Part shown: one piece after another, positions 10,199-18,463 of the stretch
Position numbering within the stretch: the first letter of the stretch is position 1
Layout: each line of letters opens with the position of its first letter
DNA from: Gammaproteobacteria bacterium
GTDB lineage: Bacteria > Pseudomonadota > Gammaproteobacteria > Chromatiales > Chromatiaceae
DNA length: 64,000 nt
Reading direction: 5' to 3'
NCBI GenBank assembly: GCA_030148485.1
Contig: JASBTJ010000026.1
Span: forward strand, 1 to 64,000
Translations under genes and position numbers: made by a program
The notes under the pieces: model-generated
Seen by the model: the letters and a program-made list of their open reading frames with translations, nothing else
Database searches by the model: none
What the model was told of the DNA's origin: nothing

Positions 10199-10224
10199 AT
10201 ACTGTCGGGCTGGCCCGACAGTAT
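10199..10224. repeat. Perfect 26 bp palindrome upstream of tRNA-Leu
   Basis: ATACTGTCGGGC and its exact complement separated by TG. It lies just upstream of the tRNA-Leu promoter and ~165 bases upstream of the divergent Lys-rich gene. There is no T tract, so an operator or recombination site is as likely as a terminator. Confidence 0.6.
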
Positions 10225-10237
10225 CCGACACCCCCTC

Positions 10238-10265
10238 TTGTCCCGGTGTGGAATCCCGCTATACT
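10238..10265 (+). promoter_or_regulatory. Promoter of tRNA-Leu
   Basis: TTGTCC at 10238-10243 and TATACT at 10260-10265 with a 16-base spacer, followed by a GC-rich discriminator (GCGCGCC). The start would fall ~4 bases before the mature tRNA 5' end. The GC-rich discriminator is typical of stringently controlled stable RNA genes. Confidence 0.65.
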
Positions 10266-10275
10266 GCGCGCCTTC

Positions 10276-10362
10276 GCCGGGGTGGTGGAATTGGTAGACA
10301 CAGGGGATTCAAAATCCCCCGGTAGCAATACCTTGTCGGTTCGAGTCCGACCCTCGGTACCA
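10276..10362 (+). tRNA. tRNA-Leu (anticodon CAA)
   Basis: 87 bases with encoded CCA. The acceptor GCCGGGG pairs with CCTCGGT (two G-T pairs). The anticodon stem GGGGA/TCCCC holds the loop TTCAAAA, giving anticodon CAA. There is a long variable arm typical of class II Leu tRNAs, and the T arm holds GGTTCGAGTCC. It reads leucine UUG. It is a single gene with its own promoter and terminator. Confidence 0.97.
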
Positions 10363-10371
10363 AACACAAAC

Positions 10372-10410
10372 AAAAAGGTCCATTGCCTGAGCAGGCAACG
10401 GACCTTTTTT
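10372..10410 (+). terminator. Terminator of tRNA-Leu
   Basis: Long stem: AAAAAGGTCC, a one-base bulge, TTGCCT, a GAGC-type loop, AGGCAA, a bulge, then GGACCTTTTTT. It has both a 5' A tract and a 3' T tract, so it could act in both directions. Confidence 0.85.
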
Positions 10411-10532
10411 GTTTTTCACGGCATACCAACCGACCGGAAATGCGAACTGCATCAGGTCGATCCGGGTAAAGCTCGCGTCATTCCGGCCGCAATCTAAGGA
10501 CACATACGCCAGCCACAAGGCAGACCGGATAC

Positions 10533-11183
10533 ATGACTGACAAGAAAGCACCCATGGTTCGCGTGGGCGACAACTGGGTGCCTGCACACCGCGTCTGGGG
10601 CATCGTCGAGGCGATGAACACCGCTGCGGACCTGGTGGAAAAGCACAACGGCAATCGCCCCGAACTGACCACGGAAATCACCCGCGACGTGGTCGGAACC
10701 GTGCGCGAGCGCATTCGCGGTATGGCCCTGGAAATGGGCGGGCCTGAGGCCCTGAAAGCAGCTGCGGTAGCCGCCGGGGTCGCGTCCCCGGACGCCCCGG
10801 TCCCTGGCGGTACAGGGATCGCCGACGACGAGGACGGCCACGGCAGCACCGAGATAACCGGGAAACCCGACGCCCCCGATGGCCATAAACTGCCGGACGA
10901 CGATTTCGCTGCCGCTGCCCGGCAATTGCTCGGTGCGATGTCGGTGGAAGAGGCCCTGCAGATGCTGCGCAACGACTACGACAGCGAGGTGGATATCGCC
11001 GGTCTGGTCGCGCTGGCCGGCGACGACCTCTATCTCGGCGCGCTCAGACGCGAGGCCCTGGAATTCAAAGCAAACATGATCGCACCGGGCCAAATCGCCG
11101 AGCTGTGGAACGACTCTCAGTACCCGCCGCCCAGCGGGAACCTGTGGACCGAAGAGGAAGTGAAACAACTCCTCGGCGAGTAA
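10533..11183 (+). CDS. Uncharacterised acidic protein
   Basis: 216 residues, not recognised. It is soluble with no signal or membrane segment. There is a predicted helical N-terminal part (residues ~1-90, VGDNWVPAHRVWGIVEAMNTAADL...), a Gly/Asp-rich linker (about 90-120), and a C-terminal helical part with DDFAAAARQLLGAMSVEEALQML and a final LWTEEEVKQLLGE. The linker suggests two small domains. It lies between tRNA-Leu and the convergent msrB gene. No function is proposed. Confidence 0.6.
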   Translation: MTDKKAPMVRVGDNWVPAHRVWGIVEAMNTAADLVEKHNGNRPELTTEITRDVVGTVRERIRGMALEMGGPEALKAAAVAAGVASPDAPVPGGTGIADDEDGHGSTEITGKPDAPDGHKLPDDDFAAAARQLLGAMSVEEALQMLRNDYDSEVDIAGLVALAGDDLYLGALRREALEFKANMIAPGQIAELWNDSQYPPPSGNLWTEEEVKQLLGE

Positions 11184-11186
11184 CGT

Positions 11187-11588
11187 TCAGCTCGCCTCAG
11201 AATCCAACTTCAGCGACACCGAGTTGATGCAGTAGCGCAACCTCGTCGGCTGAGGCCCGTCGGGGAAGACATGCCCCAAATGGGCGCCACAGTGGTGACA
11301 GGTCACCTCGGTGCGCACCATGCCATGGCTGGTGTCGGTGGATTCGTCAACCGCGGCATCGCTGACCGGCTGCCAGAAACTCGGCCAACCGGTGCCCGAA
11401 TCGAACTTGTGATCCGAGCTGAACAATGGCTCGCCACAGCATACGCAGCGAAAAACACCGTCTGTTTTACTATCCCAATACGCCCCGGTGAAAGGCCGTT
11501 CGGTCCCACCCTGACGGCAGACGTGGAACTGCTCGGGGCTGAGCTGCGCTCGCCACTGGTCGTCACTTTTCTTGCTGTCGTCGCTCAC
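11187..11588 (-). CDS. msrB: Peptide methionine-(R)-S-oxide reductase MsrB
   Basis: 133 residues from the GTG at 11588, which has GGGGAG six bases upstream; the frame extends further upstream but without family similarity. It reduces the R-epimer of methionine sulfoxide in oxidised proteins. Zinc-site pairs are present (CVCCG and [10 protein letters not shown]), as are [16 protein letters not shown] and the catalytic Cys in [10 protein letters not shown]. It is cytoplasmic, with no signal peptide. It converges with the preceding hypothetical gene with a 3-base gap. Confidence 0.95.
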   Translation of the reverse strand: MSDDSKKSDDQWRAQLSPEQFHVCRQGGTERPFTGAYWDSKTDGVFRCVCCGEPLFSSDHKFDSGTGWPSFWQPVSDAAVDESTDTSHGMVRTEVTCHHCGAHLGHVFPDGPQPTRLRYCINSVSLKLDSEAS

Positions 11589-11725
11589 GAGGCGCTCCCC
11601 TGCCCGGCGCCATTGCCGAGCGCATTTCAACCGTGGCCGTCGTCCGGGTATGCGACTTGATGGCCCCATCCCCGGTTCATATACTCCGGCCCCTTGCCTA
11701 TTACCTTATTTCAGGACCACGTCCC

Positions 11726-12910
11726 ATGGCTATCAGCTCCTTCAATCCGCCCGTCCGCACACTGATGGGCCCCGGCCCGTCCGACGTCCACCCACGCATC
11801 CTGGAAGCCATGTCCCGTCCGACCATCGGCCACCTGGATCCGGTGTTCGTGCACATGATGGAAGAGGTGAAGGAACTGCTGCAGTATGCCTTTCAGACCA
11901 GAAACCAGCTGACCCTGCCCGTATCCGCCCCCGGTTCCGCCGGCATGGAGACCTGCTTCGCCAACCTGGTGGAGCCGGGTGACAAGGTGATCGTCTGTCA
12001 GAACGGTGTGTTCGGCGGTCGCATGAAGGAGAACGTGGAGCGCTGCGGCGGCGAGGCGGTAATGGTGCAGGACCCTTGGGGTCGCGCCGTGGACCCGCAG
12101 AAGCTGGAAGACGCGCTGAAGGCCAACCCGGACGCCAAGCTGGTCGCCTTCGTGCATGCCGAGACCTCCACCGGCGCCCAGTCCGACGCCCGCGCCCTGG
12201 TGGAGCTTGCTCATCAACATGACTGCCTGACCATCGTCGACGCTGTCACCTCCCTGGGCGGCACCCCGGTGCGGGTGGACGATTGGGGTATCGACGCCAT
12301 CTATTCCGGCACCCAGAAATGTCTGTCCTGCACCCCTGGCCTGTCGCCGGTGAGCTTTTCCGACGCTGCCGCCGACAAGATCAAGAACCGCAGCCGCAAG
12401 GTGCAGAGCTGGTTCCTGGATATGAATCTGGTGATTGGTTACTGGGGCGGCGGCGCCAAGCGCACCTATCACCACACCGCGCCCATCAATGCCCTGTACG
12501 GCCTGCACGAATCCCTGGTGATGTTGCAGGAGGAAGGCATCGAGAACGCCTGGGCCCGCCACGCGCACAACCACAACGCCCTGAAGGCCGGCCTAGAGGC
12601 CCTGGGCCTGACCTTCGTGGTGCCCGAGACCGAGCGCCTGCCCCAGCTGAACGCCGTGACCATCCCCGAAGGCGTGGACGATGCCGCCGTGCGCACCCGC
12701 CTGCTCAAGGAATTCAACCTGGAGATCGGTGCCGGTCTGGGCGATCTGGCCGGCAAGGTATGGCGCATCGGCCTGATGGGCCACGCCAGCCGCGCCGAGA
12801 ACATCGTGCTGTGCATCGCCGCGCTGGAGGCCGTGCTGGCCGACATGGGCGCGTCCATCAACACCGGTGTCGCCCTGGGCGCCGCGCAGAAGGCACTGGC
12901 GGGTAAGTGA
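11726..12910 (+). CDS. Class V aminotransferase (alanine/serine-glyoxylate type)
   Basis: 394 residues from the ATG at 11726, chosen for AGGA upstream and the typical N-terminus ([21 protein letters not shown]). It has PLP-enzyme fold type I with [36 protein letters not shown] and the Schiff-base Lys in SGTQKCLSC. The family moves amino groups between serine, alanine or other donors and glyoxylate or pyruvate. The stop codon overlaps the ATG of the following sulfurtransferase by one base (ATGA), so the two are translationally coupled. The exact substrates cannot be read from sequence. Confidence 0.93.
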   Translation: MAISSFNPPVRTLMGPGPSDVHPRILEAMSRPTIGHLDPVFVHMMEEVKELLQYAFQTRNQLTLPVSAPGSAGMETCFANLVEPGDKVIVCQNGVFGGRMKENVERCGGEAVMVQDPWGRAVDPQKLEDALKANPDAKLVAFVHAETSTGAQSDARALVELAHQHDCLTIVDAVTSLGGTPVRVDDWGIDAIYSGTQKCLSCTPGLSPVSFSDAAADKIKNRSRKVQSWFLDMNLVIGYWGGGAKRTYHHTAPINALYGLHESLVMLQEEGIENAWARHAHNHNALKAGLEALGLTFVVPETERLPQLNAVTIPEGVDDAAVRTRLLKEFNLEIGAGLGDLAGKVWRIGLMGHASRAENIVLCIAALEAVLADMGASINTGVALGAAQKALAGK

Positions 12911-13728
12911 TGAGCAACGATCTCCCGCTTTTGTTGGAACCGGCCGAATTGGCCGGGCTGCTGGGTAACCGCGACGACCTGCTGCTGGTGGATCTGTCCA
13001 AGGCCGAGACCCATGCCCAGTACCATGTGCCGGGCTCGGTGCACCTGGAGTACGGTCGCGTCATCCGGATGGCCAAGCCGGTGATGGGCCTGCTGCCCGA
13101 CACCGCCGAGCTGGAGCAGGTGCTGGGCAGCATCGGCATCGGCCCCGACACCCACGTGGTGGCCTTCGACGACGAAGGCGGCGGCAAGGCCGGTCGATTG
13201 TTGTGGACCCTGGACACCCTGGGCCATAGCCGGTATTCGCTGCTCGACGGCGGCCTGGTGGCCTGGGTCAACGAAGGTCTGCCCACCGACAACCAGCCGA
13301 CGGTCCCCACCGCAGCGACCTTTGTCGTCAAGCCGAACCCGGCCGTGGTAGCCGACGCGGACCACATCCTCGGCCACCTGAACGATGACAAGGTGTGCCT
13401 GTTCGACAACCGCAGCCCAGCTGAATACACCGGCGAGAAGAAGTTTGCCAGCCGCGGCGGTCACATTCCCGGTGCCATCAACTGGGACTGGATGGAGGCG
13501 ATCGACCAGAACCATCACCTGCGTCTGAAGCCGCTGGATGCGCTCAGTGCTACGCTCGAAGGCATGGGCGTCACCCCGGACAAGGAGGTGATCTGCTACT
13601 GCCAGACCCACCATCGCTCGTCACTGGTGTACGTGCTACTGAAGATACTCGGCTATCCAAATATCAAGGGCTACCCCGGCGCCTGGTCCGACTGGGGCAA
13701 CCGCGACGACACCCCGGTCGAGGCCTGA
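12910..13728 (+). CDS. Two-domain sulfurtransferase (rhodanese family)
   Basis: 272 residues with two rhodanese domains. The N-terminal domain (about 1-130, LLVDLSKAETHAQYHVPGS) lacks the catalytic loop. The C-terminal domain has LFDNRSPAEYTG, RGGHIPGAINWDW and the active-site loop EVICYCQTHHRSS, where the second Cys follows the usual order of a C-x5-R type loop. It moves sulfane sulfur from thiosulfate or mercaptopyruvate to acceptors. The loop differs from both classic CRKGVT and CGSGVT forms, so the donor is unclear. It is coupled to the aminotransferase by a 1-base overlap; together they might process a sulfur amino acid (inference). Confidence 0.9.
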   Translation: MSNDLPLLLEPAELAGLLGNRDDLLLVDLSKAETHAQYHVPGSVHLEYGRVIRMAKPVMGLLPDTAELEQVLGSIGIGPDTHVVAFDDEGGGKAGRLLWTLDTLGHSRYSLLDGGLVAWVNEGLPTDNQPTVPTAATFVVKPNPAVVADADHILGHLNDDKVCLFDNRSPAEYTGEKKFASRGGHIPGAINWDWMEAIDQNHHLRLKPLDALSATLEGMGVTPDKEVICYCQTHHRSSLVYVLLKILGYPNIKGYPGAWSDWGNRDDTPVEA

Positions 13729-13735
13729 GCCCGTC

Positions 13736-14602
13736 ATGGCGGACAAACCCGGGCTCGGGGCCCGTCTGAACTATGCCGCCCTGTCGGTGCTGCCCCAGCA
13801 TGCCCTGTCCGGGTTGATGTATCGGGCGGCGCGCTGCCGGGTGCGTTGGTTCAAGAACGCCTTCATCCGCTTTATCGTGTCGCGCTTCAAGGTGGACCTG
13901 GACGAGGCAGCGGTCGCCGACCTCGATCACTACGAACACTTCAACGCCTTCTTCACCCGCGAACTGAAGCCCGGCGTGCATGTGATCGACCCGGATCCAA
14001 TGGCCATCGTCAGTCCTGCCGACGGCCGCATCAGCCAGACCGGTACCATCGACGGTGACCGCATCCTGCAGGCCAAGGGGCACGACTACACCACCCGCGC
14101 CCTGCTCGGCGGTGATCAGGAAGCCGCCGCCCGCTACCAGGACGGCCAGTTCTGCACCGTCTATCTGTCGCCCCGCGACTATCACCGCGTGCACATGCCG
14201 CTGGACGGCCGTCTGGTCGCCATGGACTTCGTCCCCGGCGAGCTGTTCAGCGTGTCCGACGCCACCGCCCAGCTGGTGCCCGGACTGTTCGCCCGAAACG
14301 AGCGCGTGGTCTGCCACTTCGAGGGCGAACACGGTCCCTTCGTGATGGTGCTCGTCGGGGCCATCTTCGTCGGCAGCATGCAGACCGTATGGCACGGTGA
14401 GGTCCGCGCCCCCGGCAAGCAGGTGACCCGCTGGACTTATGACGAAACCGACGCACCCAGGTTGAAGAAAGGTGAAGAAATGGGCCGCTTCAACATGGGC
14501 TCCACCGTCGTACTACTCACCCCACCGGGTACCCGGTTGGACCGCACCCAGGCCGGCCAGGCGGTGCGCTTGGGGCAGGCCTTGGGCACGGCGGACGTAT
14601 AG
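13736..14602 (+). CDS. psd: Phosphatidylserine decarboxylase
   Basis: 288 residues. The proenzyme self-cleaves to a pyruvoyl enzyme that makes phosphatidylethanolamine at the inner membrane. Motifs: FNAFFTRELK, VSPADGRIS, the YLSPRDYHRVHMP signature and the cleavage site in FNMGSTVVLL, where Ser becomes the pyruvoyl group (MGST in place of the common LGST). It lies 7 bases downstream of the sulfurtransferase. Full length. Confidence 0.97.
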   Translation: MADKPGLGARLNYAALSVLPQHALSGLMYRAARCRVRWFKNAFIRFIVSRFKVDLDEAAVADLDHYEHFNAFFTRELKPGVHVIDPDPMAIVSPADGRISQTGTIDGDRILQAKGHDYTTRALLGGDQEAAARYQDGQFCTVYLSPRDYHRVHMPLDGRLVAMDFVPGELFSVSDATAQLVPGLFARNERVVCHFEGEHGPFVMVLVGAIFVGSMQTVWHGEVRAPGKQVTRWTYDETDAPRLKKGEEMGRFNMGSTVVLLTPPGTRLDRTQAGQAVRLGQALGTADV

Positions 14603-14632
14603 CGTTTGACCCTGACCGCATCGTGCATGCCC

Positions 14633-14661
14633 GGTGCAATGCGGCTACGCCTTATTGCACC
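14633..14661. repeat. REP-like palindrome R1
   Basis: Imperfect palindrome beginning GGTGCAATGCGGC and ending TTATTGCACC, 31 bases after psd. A nearly identical unit in the same orientation is R3 at 14767-14795. Confidence 0.8.
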
Positions 14662-14688
14662 CTACGCAAGGTATGATCGACACCGTAG

Positions 14689-14715
14689 GGCGCAATAACC
14701 GAAGGGCATTGCGCC
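14689..14715. repeat. REP-like palindrome R2
   Basis: 27 bases, GGCGCAATAACC...GGCATTGCGCC. It is the exact reverse complement of R4 at 15720-15746, on the other side of the lamin-tail-domain gene. Confidence 0.85.
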
Positions 14716-14766
14716 GAACGAACAGGAAGTTCGCACATCGTGGGGGGGCAGACCTTGCCGGTGTGC

Positions 14767-14795
14767 GGTGCAATGCGGCTGCGCCTTATTGCACC
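14767..14795. repeat. REP-like palindrome R3
   Basis: Same unit and orientation as R1 (GGTGCAATGCGGC...TTATTGCACC), 134 bases further on, with one base different. With R1 and R2 it makes a BIME-like cluster between psd and the lamin-tail-domain gene. Confidence 0.8.
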
Positions 14796-14838
14796 GGATG
14801 AATCGAAACAATCCCGGCCAAGCGCCGAATCATTGCGC

Positions 14839-15546
14839 TCATGGGGTGGTGCCGCTGCGCGGCGGATCGGGTTCGGCGCTACGATGTTGGCTGCCACACC
14901 GGTGGCGGCGCCAGACCAGCGTCACCACGCCCAACACGATCAGGCTGATCGGCATGGGGGTGGCCAAAGGTGACGCACCAACGTGCAACCACTGCCCAAT
15001 GTTCTGCCGCCCCGGCGAGCCCGCAACGGATGCCTGCCAGACAAAATCAGCTGGCCCGTGGCCACCGCCGATACGTTGCAGCGAGGCACCCAACGGTGTG
15101 CTCGCTGACTCGGACACACCGATATCCACGCTCAGCAGACCCACCGCCGGACCGCCAAGCGCCGTTAGGACACCTTCGTAACTGAGAAACTCCCACACCA
15201 GTCCTCCGGAATCGACCAGGGCCAAGCCATCCGCCGCGCCGTTTTGCAAGCCATTGGTCGGCAAATCGAGTCGAGTCAGGCCGAAGCCGGTACCGGTATC
15301 GTCGGCCAGAATGCCGCTGAGCGTATACGTGCGATAAGCCAAGCCGTTGCCGCCGTTGTACAACCACAACGACCAACCGCTCAGGTCGAAACCGGCATGG
15401 CCAGCCAATTCGACGAATTCTCCTTGATCCGTGCCGGCATTGTCGTAATGCAGCTCATTGACGAACAGCGGGGCGGCCACGATGGCCTGACTGGTAGCAA
15501 CGAAAAGCAGCAACGCCCGCGAGGCGCGGGCCATCCATTTGCACAT
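14839..15546 (-). CDS. Secreted lamin-tail-domain protein with PEP-CTERM-like C-terminus
   Basis: 235 residues. Signal peptide (RALLLFVATSQAIVA), then a lamin-tail (LTD) beta domain starting LFVNELHYDNAGTDQGEFVEL. At the C-terminus is PMPISLIVLGVVTLVWRRHR: proline pair, one hydrophobic helix and an Arg cluster, as in PEP-CTERM/exosortase sorting tails. Unusually, another ~17 residues follow the Arg cluster; they are encoded by a direct repeat (14849-14879) also present upstream of the gene, so the original stop may have been displaced. The start at 15546 has GGAGGG upstream. The gene is isolated and bracketed by inverted REP units. Confidence 0.8.
   Translation of the reverse strand: MCKWMARASRALLLFVATSQAIVAAPLFVNELHYDNAGTDQGEFVELAGHAGFDLSGWSLWLYNGGNGLAYRTYTLSGILADDTGTGFGLTRLDLPTNGLQNGAADGLALVDSGGLVWEFLSYEGVLTALGGPAVGLLSVDIGVSESASTPLGASLQRIGGGHGPADFVWQASVAGSPGRQNIGQWLHVGASPLATPMPISLIVLGVVTLVWRRHRCGSQHRSAEPDPPRSGTTP
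14849..14879. repeat. Direct repeat flanking the lamin-tail gene, copy A
   Basis: 31 bases around GCCGCTGCGCGGCGGAT. They match copy B at 15694-15724 at about 25 of 31 positions, same orientation. Copy A overlaps the last codons of the lamin-tail gene. Confidence 0.6.
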
Positions 15547-15693
15547 TGCGGTCCCTCCGTGGACACGTCAAAGTCGATTGGCCCCGTTGATGGAGCCCTC
15601 GATATGGTCTCAGGCCCGGCGCCTGACCGGCACGGGGATTCGCTCAAAATGCCGTGGGAAAATCGCTCGGGCGCATGTCGGATCGGTGGCTTG

Positions 15694-15724
15694 TTGCCGC
15701 TGCACGGCGGATTGGTTGTGGCGC
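15694..15724. repeat. Direct repeat flanking the lamin-tail gene, copy B
   Basis: 31 bases around GCCGCTGCACGGCGGAT, directly joined to REP unit R4. It lies upstream of the lamin-tail gene, about 0.85 kb from copy A. Confidence 0.6.
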
Positions 15725-15746
15725 AATGCCCTTCGGTTATTGCGCC
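15720..15746. repeat. REP-like palindrome R4
   Basis: 27 bases, exact inverse of R2. It lies 11 bases from the stop of epmA, between epmA and the lamin-tail gene. Confidence 0.85.
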
Positions 15747-15757
15747 CTGCGATGCGC

Positions 15758-16732
15758 TCAGGCGCGATCCAGGGGGAACGCCTGGACGCGGCGGATATCG
15801 TCTTCACCCAACACGCACATCAGCAGCCGATCCAGCCCCAGTGCCACACCGCTGCAGTCGGGCATGCCTGACTGCAACGCTGCCAGAAAGGCCTCATCCG
15901 ACACGATATCCGGCTGGCCATTGGCCCGCCGGGCGGTGCGGTCCTGCTCGAAGCGGGAGCGCTGCTCGTCGGCATCGGTCAGTTCATGGAAGCCGTTGGC
16001 CAGCTCCAGGCCATTCAGGTACAGCTCGAAGCGGGCGGCGGTGCGCGGGTCGTCCGGGTTCAACCGCGCCAGTACCGCCTGGCTGGCGGGGTAGTCGGTG
16101 ACGAAGGTGAGTTCGCCCTGCCCCAGCTCCGGCTCGATACAACTGGTCAGCAGCAGGTCCAGCCAGCCGTCGCGCTCCAGTGTCAGGTCCGCGCCGACCC
16201 CGAGGCAGCGCTCGGCTGCTAGCGCGGCCAGCCGCTCGGTGGGTTCGGTCAACGGGTCGATGCCGAAGGTGGTGTCGAACAACTCATGATAGGCGCATTG
16301 ACGCACCGGCAGAACCTGCCCCAGCACGTGCTGCACCAGCGCGGCCACCTCATCCATCAAAGCATAATGACCGAAGCCCGGGCGGTACCATTCCAGGATG
16401 CTGAACTCGGGGTTGTGGCGGCGCCCCGCCTCGCCGTCGCGAAAGGCACGGGTGACCTGGTAGATCGGCCCACTGCCGGCGGCCAGTAGCCGCTTCATGT
16501 GGTATTCGGGGGAGGTTTGCAGGTACAGCGGCAGGCCGTGGGGATGGCCGGGGCCGGTGAAACGGGACTGCAGCGGCTCTATCGCCGGATCGGTACCGGC
16601 AGCGGGCGCCAGCAGCGGGGTTTCCACCGCCATGACGCCCGCCTCGGCAAAGAAGCCGTGAACGGCGGCCAGCATCCCGGCTCGGGCCTTGAGCGCCGAC
16701 AGATCGGCGCCGGGCCGCCAGTCCACGGTCAA
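15758..16732 (-). CDS. epmA: EF-P lysine (beta-lysyl) ligase EpmA
   Basis: 324 residues; a truncated class II lysyl-tRNA synthetase catalytic core without the anticodon domain (GenX/PoxA). Motifs: VETPLLAPAAGTDP, QTSPEYHMKRLLAAG, the class II motif 2 RAFRDGEAGRRHNPEFSILEWYR, and the motif 3 glycine-rich GVALGLDRLLM. It attaches beta-lysine, made by EpmB, to the conserved Lys of EF-P. It starts 3 bases after efp on the same strand. Confidence 0.97.
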   Translation of the reverse strand: MTVDWRPGADLSALKARAGMLAAVHGFFAEAGVMAVETPLLAPAAGTDPAIEPLQSRFTGPGHPHGLPLYLQTSPEYHMKRLLAAGSGPIYQVTRAFRDGEAGRRHNPEFSILEWYRPGFGHYALMDEVAALVQHVLGQVLPVRQCAYHELFDTTFGIDPLTEPTERLAALAAERCLGVGADLTLERDGWLDLLLTSCIEPELGQGELTFVTDYPASQAVLARLNPDDPRTAARFELYLNGLELANGFHELTDADEQRSRFEQDRTARRANGQPDIVSDEAFLAALQSGMPDCSGVALGLDRLLMCVLGEDDIRRVQAFPLDRA

Positions 16733-16735
16733 GGC

Positions 16736-17308
16736 CTACTCGTCCTTGGCGCGGGACACGTACTCGCCCGAGCGGGTATCCACCTTGATCTTCTCGCCGA
16801 TCTGTACGAACAACGGCACGCTGACCACGGCGCCGGTTTCCAGGGTGGCCGGCTTGCCGCCTCCACCGGAGGTGTCCCCTTTCACGCCGGGGTCGGTCTC
16901 GGTGATCTCAAGCACCACGAAGTTGGGCGGATCCACCAGGATAGGCTGGCCGTTGAACAGGGTGACGGTGCACTGATCCTGCTCCTTGATCCACTTGGCC
17001 GCCTCACCCACACCGGCCTCGTCGGCCTGGTATTGTTCAAAGGACTCGTTGTCCATGAAGTGCCAATATTCGCCGTCGCTGTACAGATACTGCAGCTCCC
17101 GCTCGACCACGTCGGCGGCCTCGACCGTCTCCCCGGAGCGGAAGGTTTTCTCCAGCACGCGGCCGGTCATCAGGTTGCGGATCTTCACCCGGTTGAAAGC
17201 TTGGCCTTTACCCGGCTTCACAAATTCGTTTTCAATGATGGAGCAGGGCTGACCGTCCAGCATAATCTTCAGGCCGCCCTTGAACTCGTTGGTGCTATAA
17301 GACGCCAT
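16736..17308 (-). CDS. efp: Elongation factor P
   Basis: 190 residues from the ATG at 17308, with AGAGGA upstream. It has three beta-barrel domains. The modified Lys lies in [11 protein letters not shown], and [19 protein letters not shown] is the domain II-III signature. It rescues ribosomes stalled at polyproline, and its activity depends on the beta-lysylation made by EpmB and EpmA encoded on either side. The start codon overlaps the start codon of epmB on the other strand (CATG). Confidence 0.98.
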   Translation of the reverse strand: MASYSTNEFKGGLKIMLDGQPCSIIENEFVKPGKGQAFNRVKIRNLMTGRVLEKTFRSGETVEAADVVERELQYLYSDGEYWHFMDNESFEQYQADEAGVGEAAKWIKEQDQCTVTLFNGQPILVDPPNFVVLEITETDPGVKGDTSGGGGKPATLETGAVVSVPLFVQIGEKIKVDTRSGEYVSRAKDE

Positions 17309-18347
17309 GTCGTCCTCTTCAAATCCCGATCCGAAAGGCGCGATTTTAGCGCGAACCCCGCCACCCACGCATAGCAAATTATGGCAGCGGGAACTGGCGG
17401 ACGCATTCCACGATCCCGCCGAACTGCTCGACTTTCTCGGTCTGGACAGGGACCTACTGCCCGCGGCGCGCCAAGCGGCGGCCGGGTTCGCCATGCGCGT
17501 GCCGCGCTACTACGCGGCGCTGATGACCTACGGCGATGCCCAAGATCCCTTGCTACGCCAAGTGCTGCCGTTGGGCGACGAACTTGTCGCCGTTGCCGGT
17601 TTCAGCCGCGACCCGGTGGGGGATCTGGCGGCCCGTGCCGGCAGCGGGCTGCTGCACAAATATCACGGCCGGGCGCTGGTTATCACCACCGGCGCCTGCG
17701 CGGTGCACTGTCGTTACTGCTTTCGGCGTCACTACCCTTACGGCGACGATCACGCCGGGCGGGATCAATGGCAGCCACTGCTCGCCGAGCTGGCGGCTCG
17801 CCCCGATATCGAGGAAGCGATTCTCAGCGGCGGCGATCCGTTGAGTTTGTCCGACACCCGCCTGGCCGCGCTGATTGCCGGGCTGGACGCCATACCGCAC
17901 CTGAAACGCCTGCGACTCCACAGCCGTCAGCCGGTGGTGCTGCCGTCGCGACTGACCGAAGAACTGGTACGGCTACTGGCGCGCAGCCGGCTCACCACCA
18001 GCCTGGTGTTGCACGCCAACCACCCTCGGGAAATGACCGCCGCCCTGGGCCAGGCCCTGGGTCCTATGCGTTCGGCGGGAATCACCCTGCTCAATCAAGC
18101 GGTCCTGCTGGCGGGCGTCAACGACCAGCTGGAGATCCAGGTCCAGTTGGCCGAACACGGCTACGTCCTGGGTATCCTGCCCTACTACCTCCATCAACTC
18201 GACCCGGTGGCCGGCGCCGCCCATTTCAAAGTCCCGGACGAACAGGCCCGGGCCCTGCATCGGGCGATGCGCGATCGCCTGCCAGGCTATCTCCTGCCAA
18301 GGCTGGTCTGCGAACTACCCGGTAAAACTGCTAAATTACCGTTGTAA
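17307..18347 (+). CDS. epmB: EF-P beta-lysylation protein EpmB (lysine 2,3-aminomutase-like)
   Basis: 346 residues; radical SAM/PLP enzyme converting L-lysine to beta-lysine for EF-P. It has the [4Fe-4S] loop [46 protein letters not shown], and the PLP region VLLAGVNDQ with [15 protein letters not shown]. The only usable start is ATG 17307; the region to WQRELADAF has no other ATG/GTG/TTG codon. It therefore shares CATG with the efp start and has no clear Shine-Dalgarno. The N-terminal ~25 residues are longer than E. coli EpmB. Confidence 0.95.
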   Translation: MSSSSNPDPKGAILARTPPPTHSKLWQRELADAFHDPAELLDFLGLDRDLLPAARQAAAGFAMRVPRYYAALMTYGDAQDPLLRQVLPLGDELVAVAGFSRDPVGDLAARAGSGLLHKYHGRALVITTGACAVHCRYCFRRHYPYGDDHAGRDQWQPLLAELAARPDIEEAILSGGDPLSLSDTRLAALIAGLDAIPHLKRLRLHSRQPVVLPSRLTEELVRLLARSRLTTSLVLHANHPREMTAALGQALGPMRSAGITLLNQAVLLAGVNDQLEIQVQLAEHGYVLGILPYYLHQLDPVAGAAHFKVPDEQARALHRAMRDRLPGYLLPRLVCELPGKTAKLPL

Positions 18348-18463
18348 CAAGCCGTTAGCGTGTGTAGTAGCATCACTATACATATGCCGGGACGACAACC
18401 TCACACCTGGGGACACGCGTCAGCCGTGCGGTTTGGCCCGCCTTTACCAGACAACGACAACGC

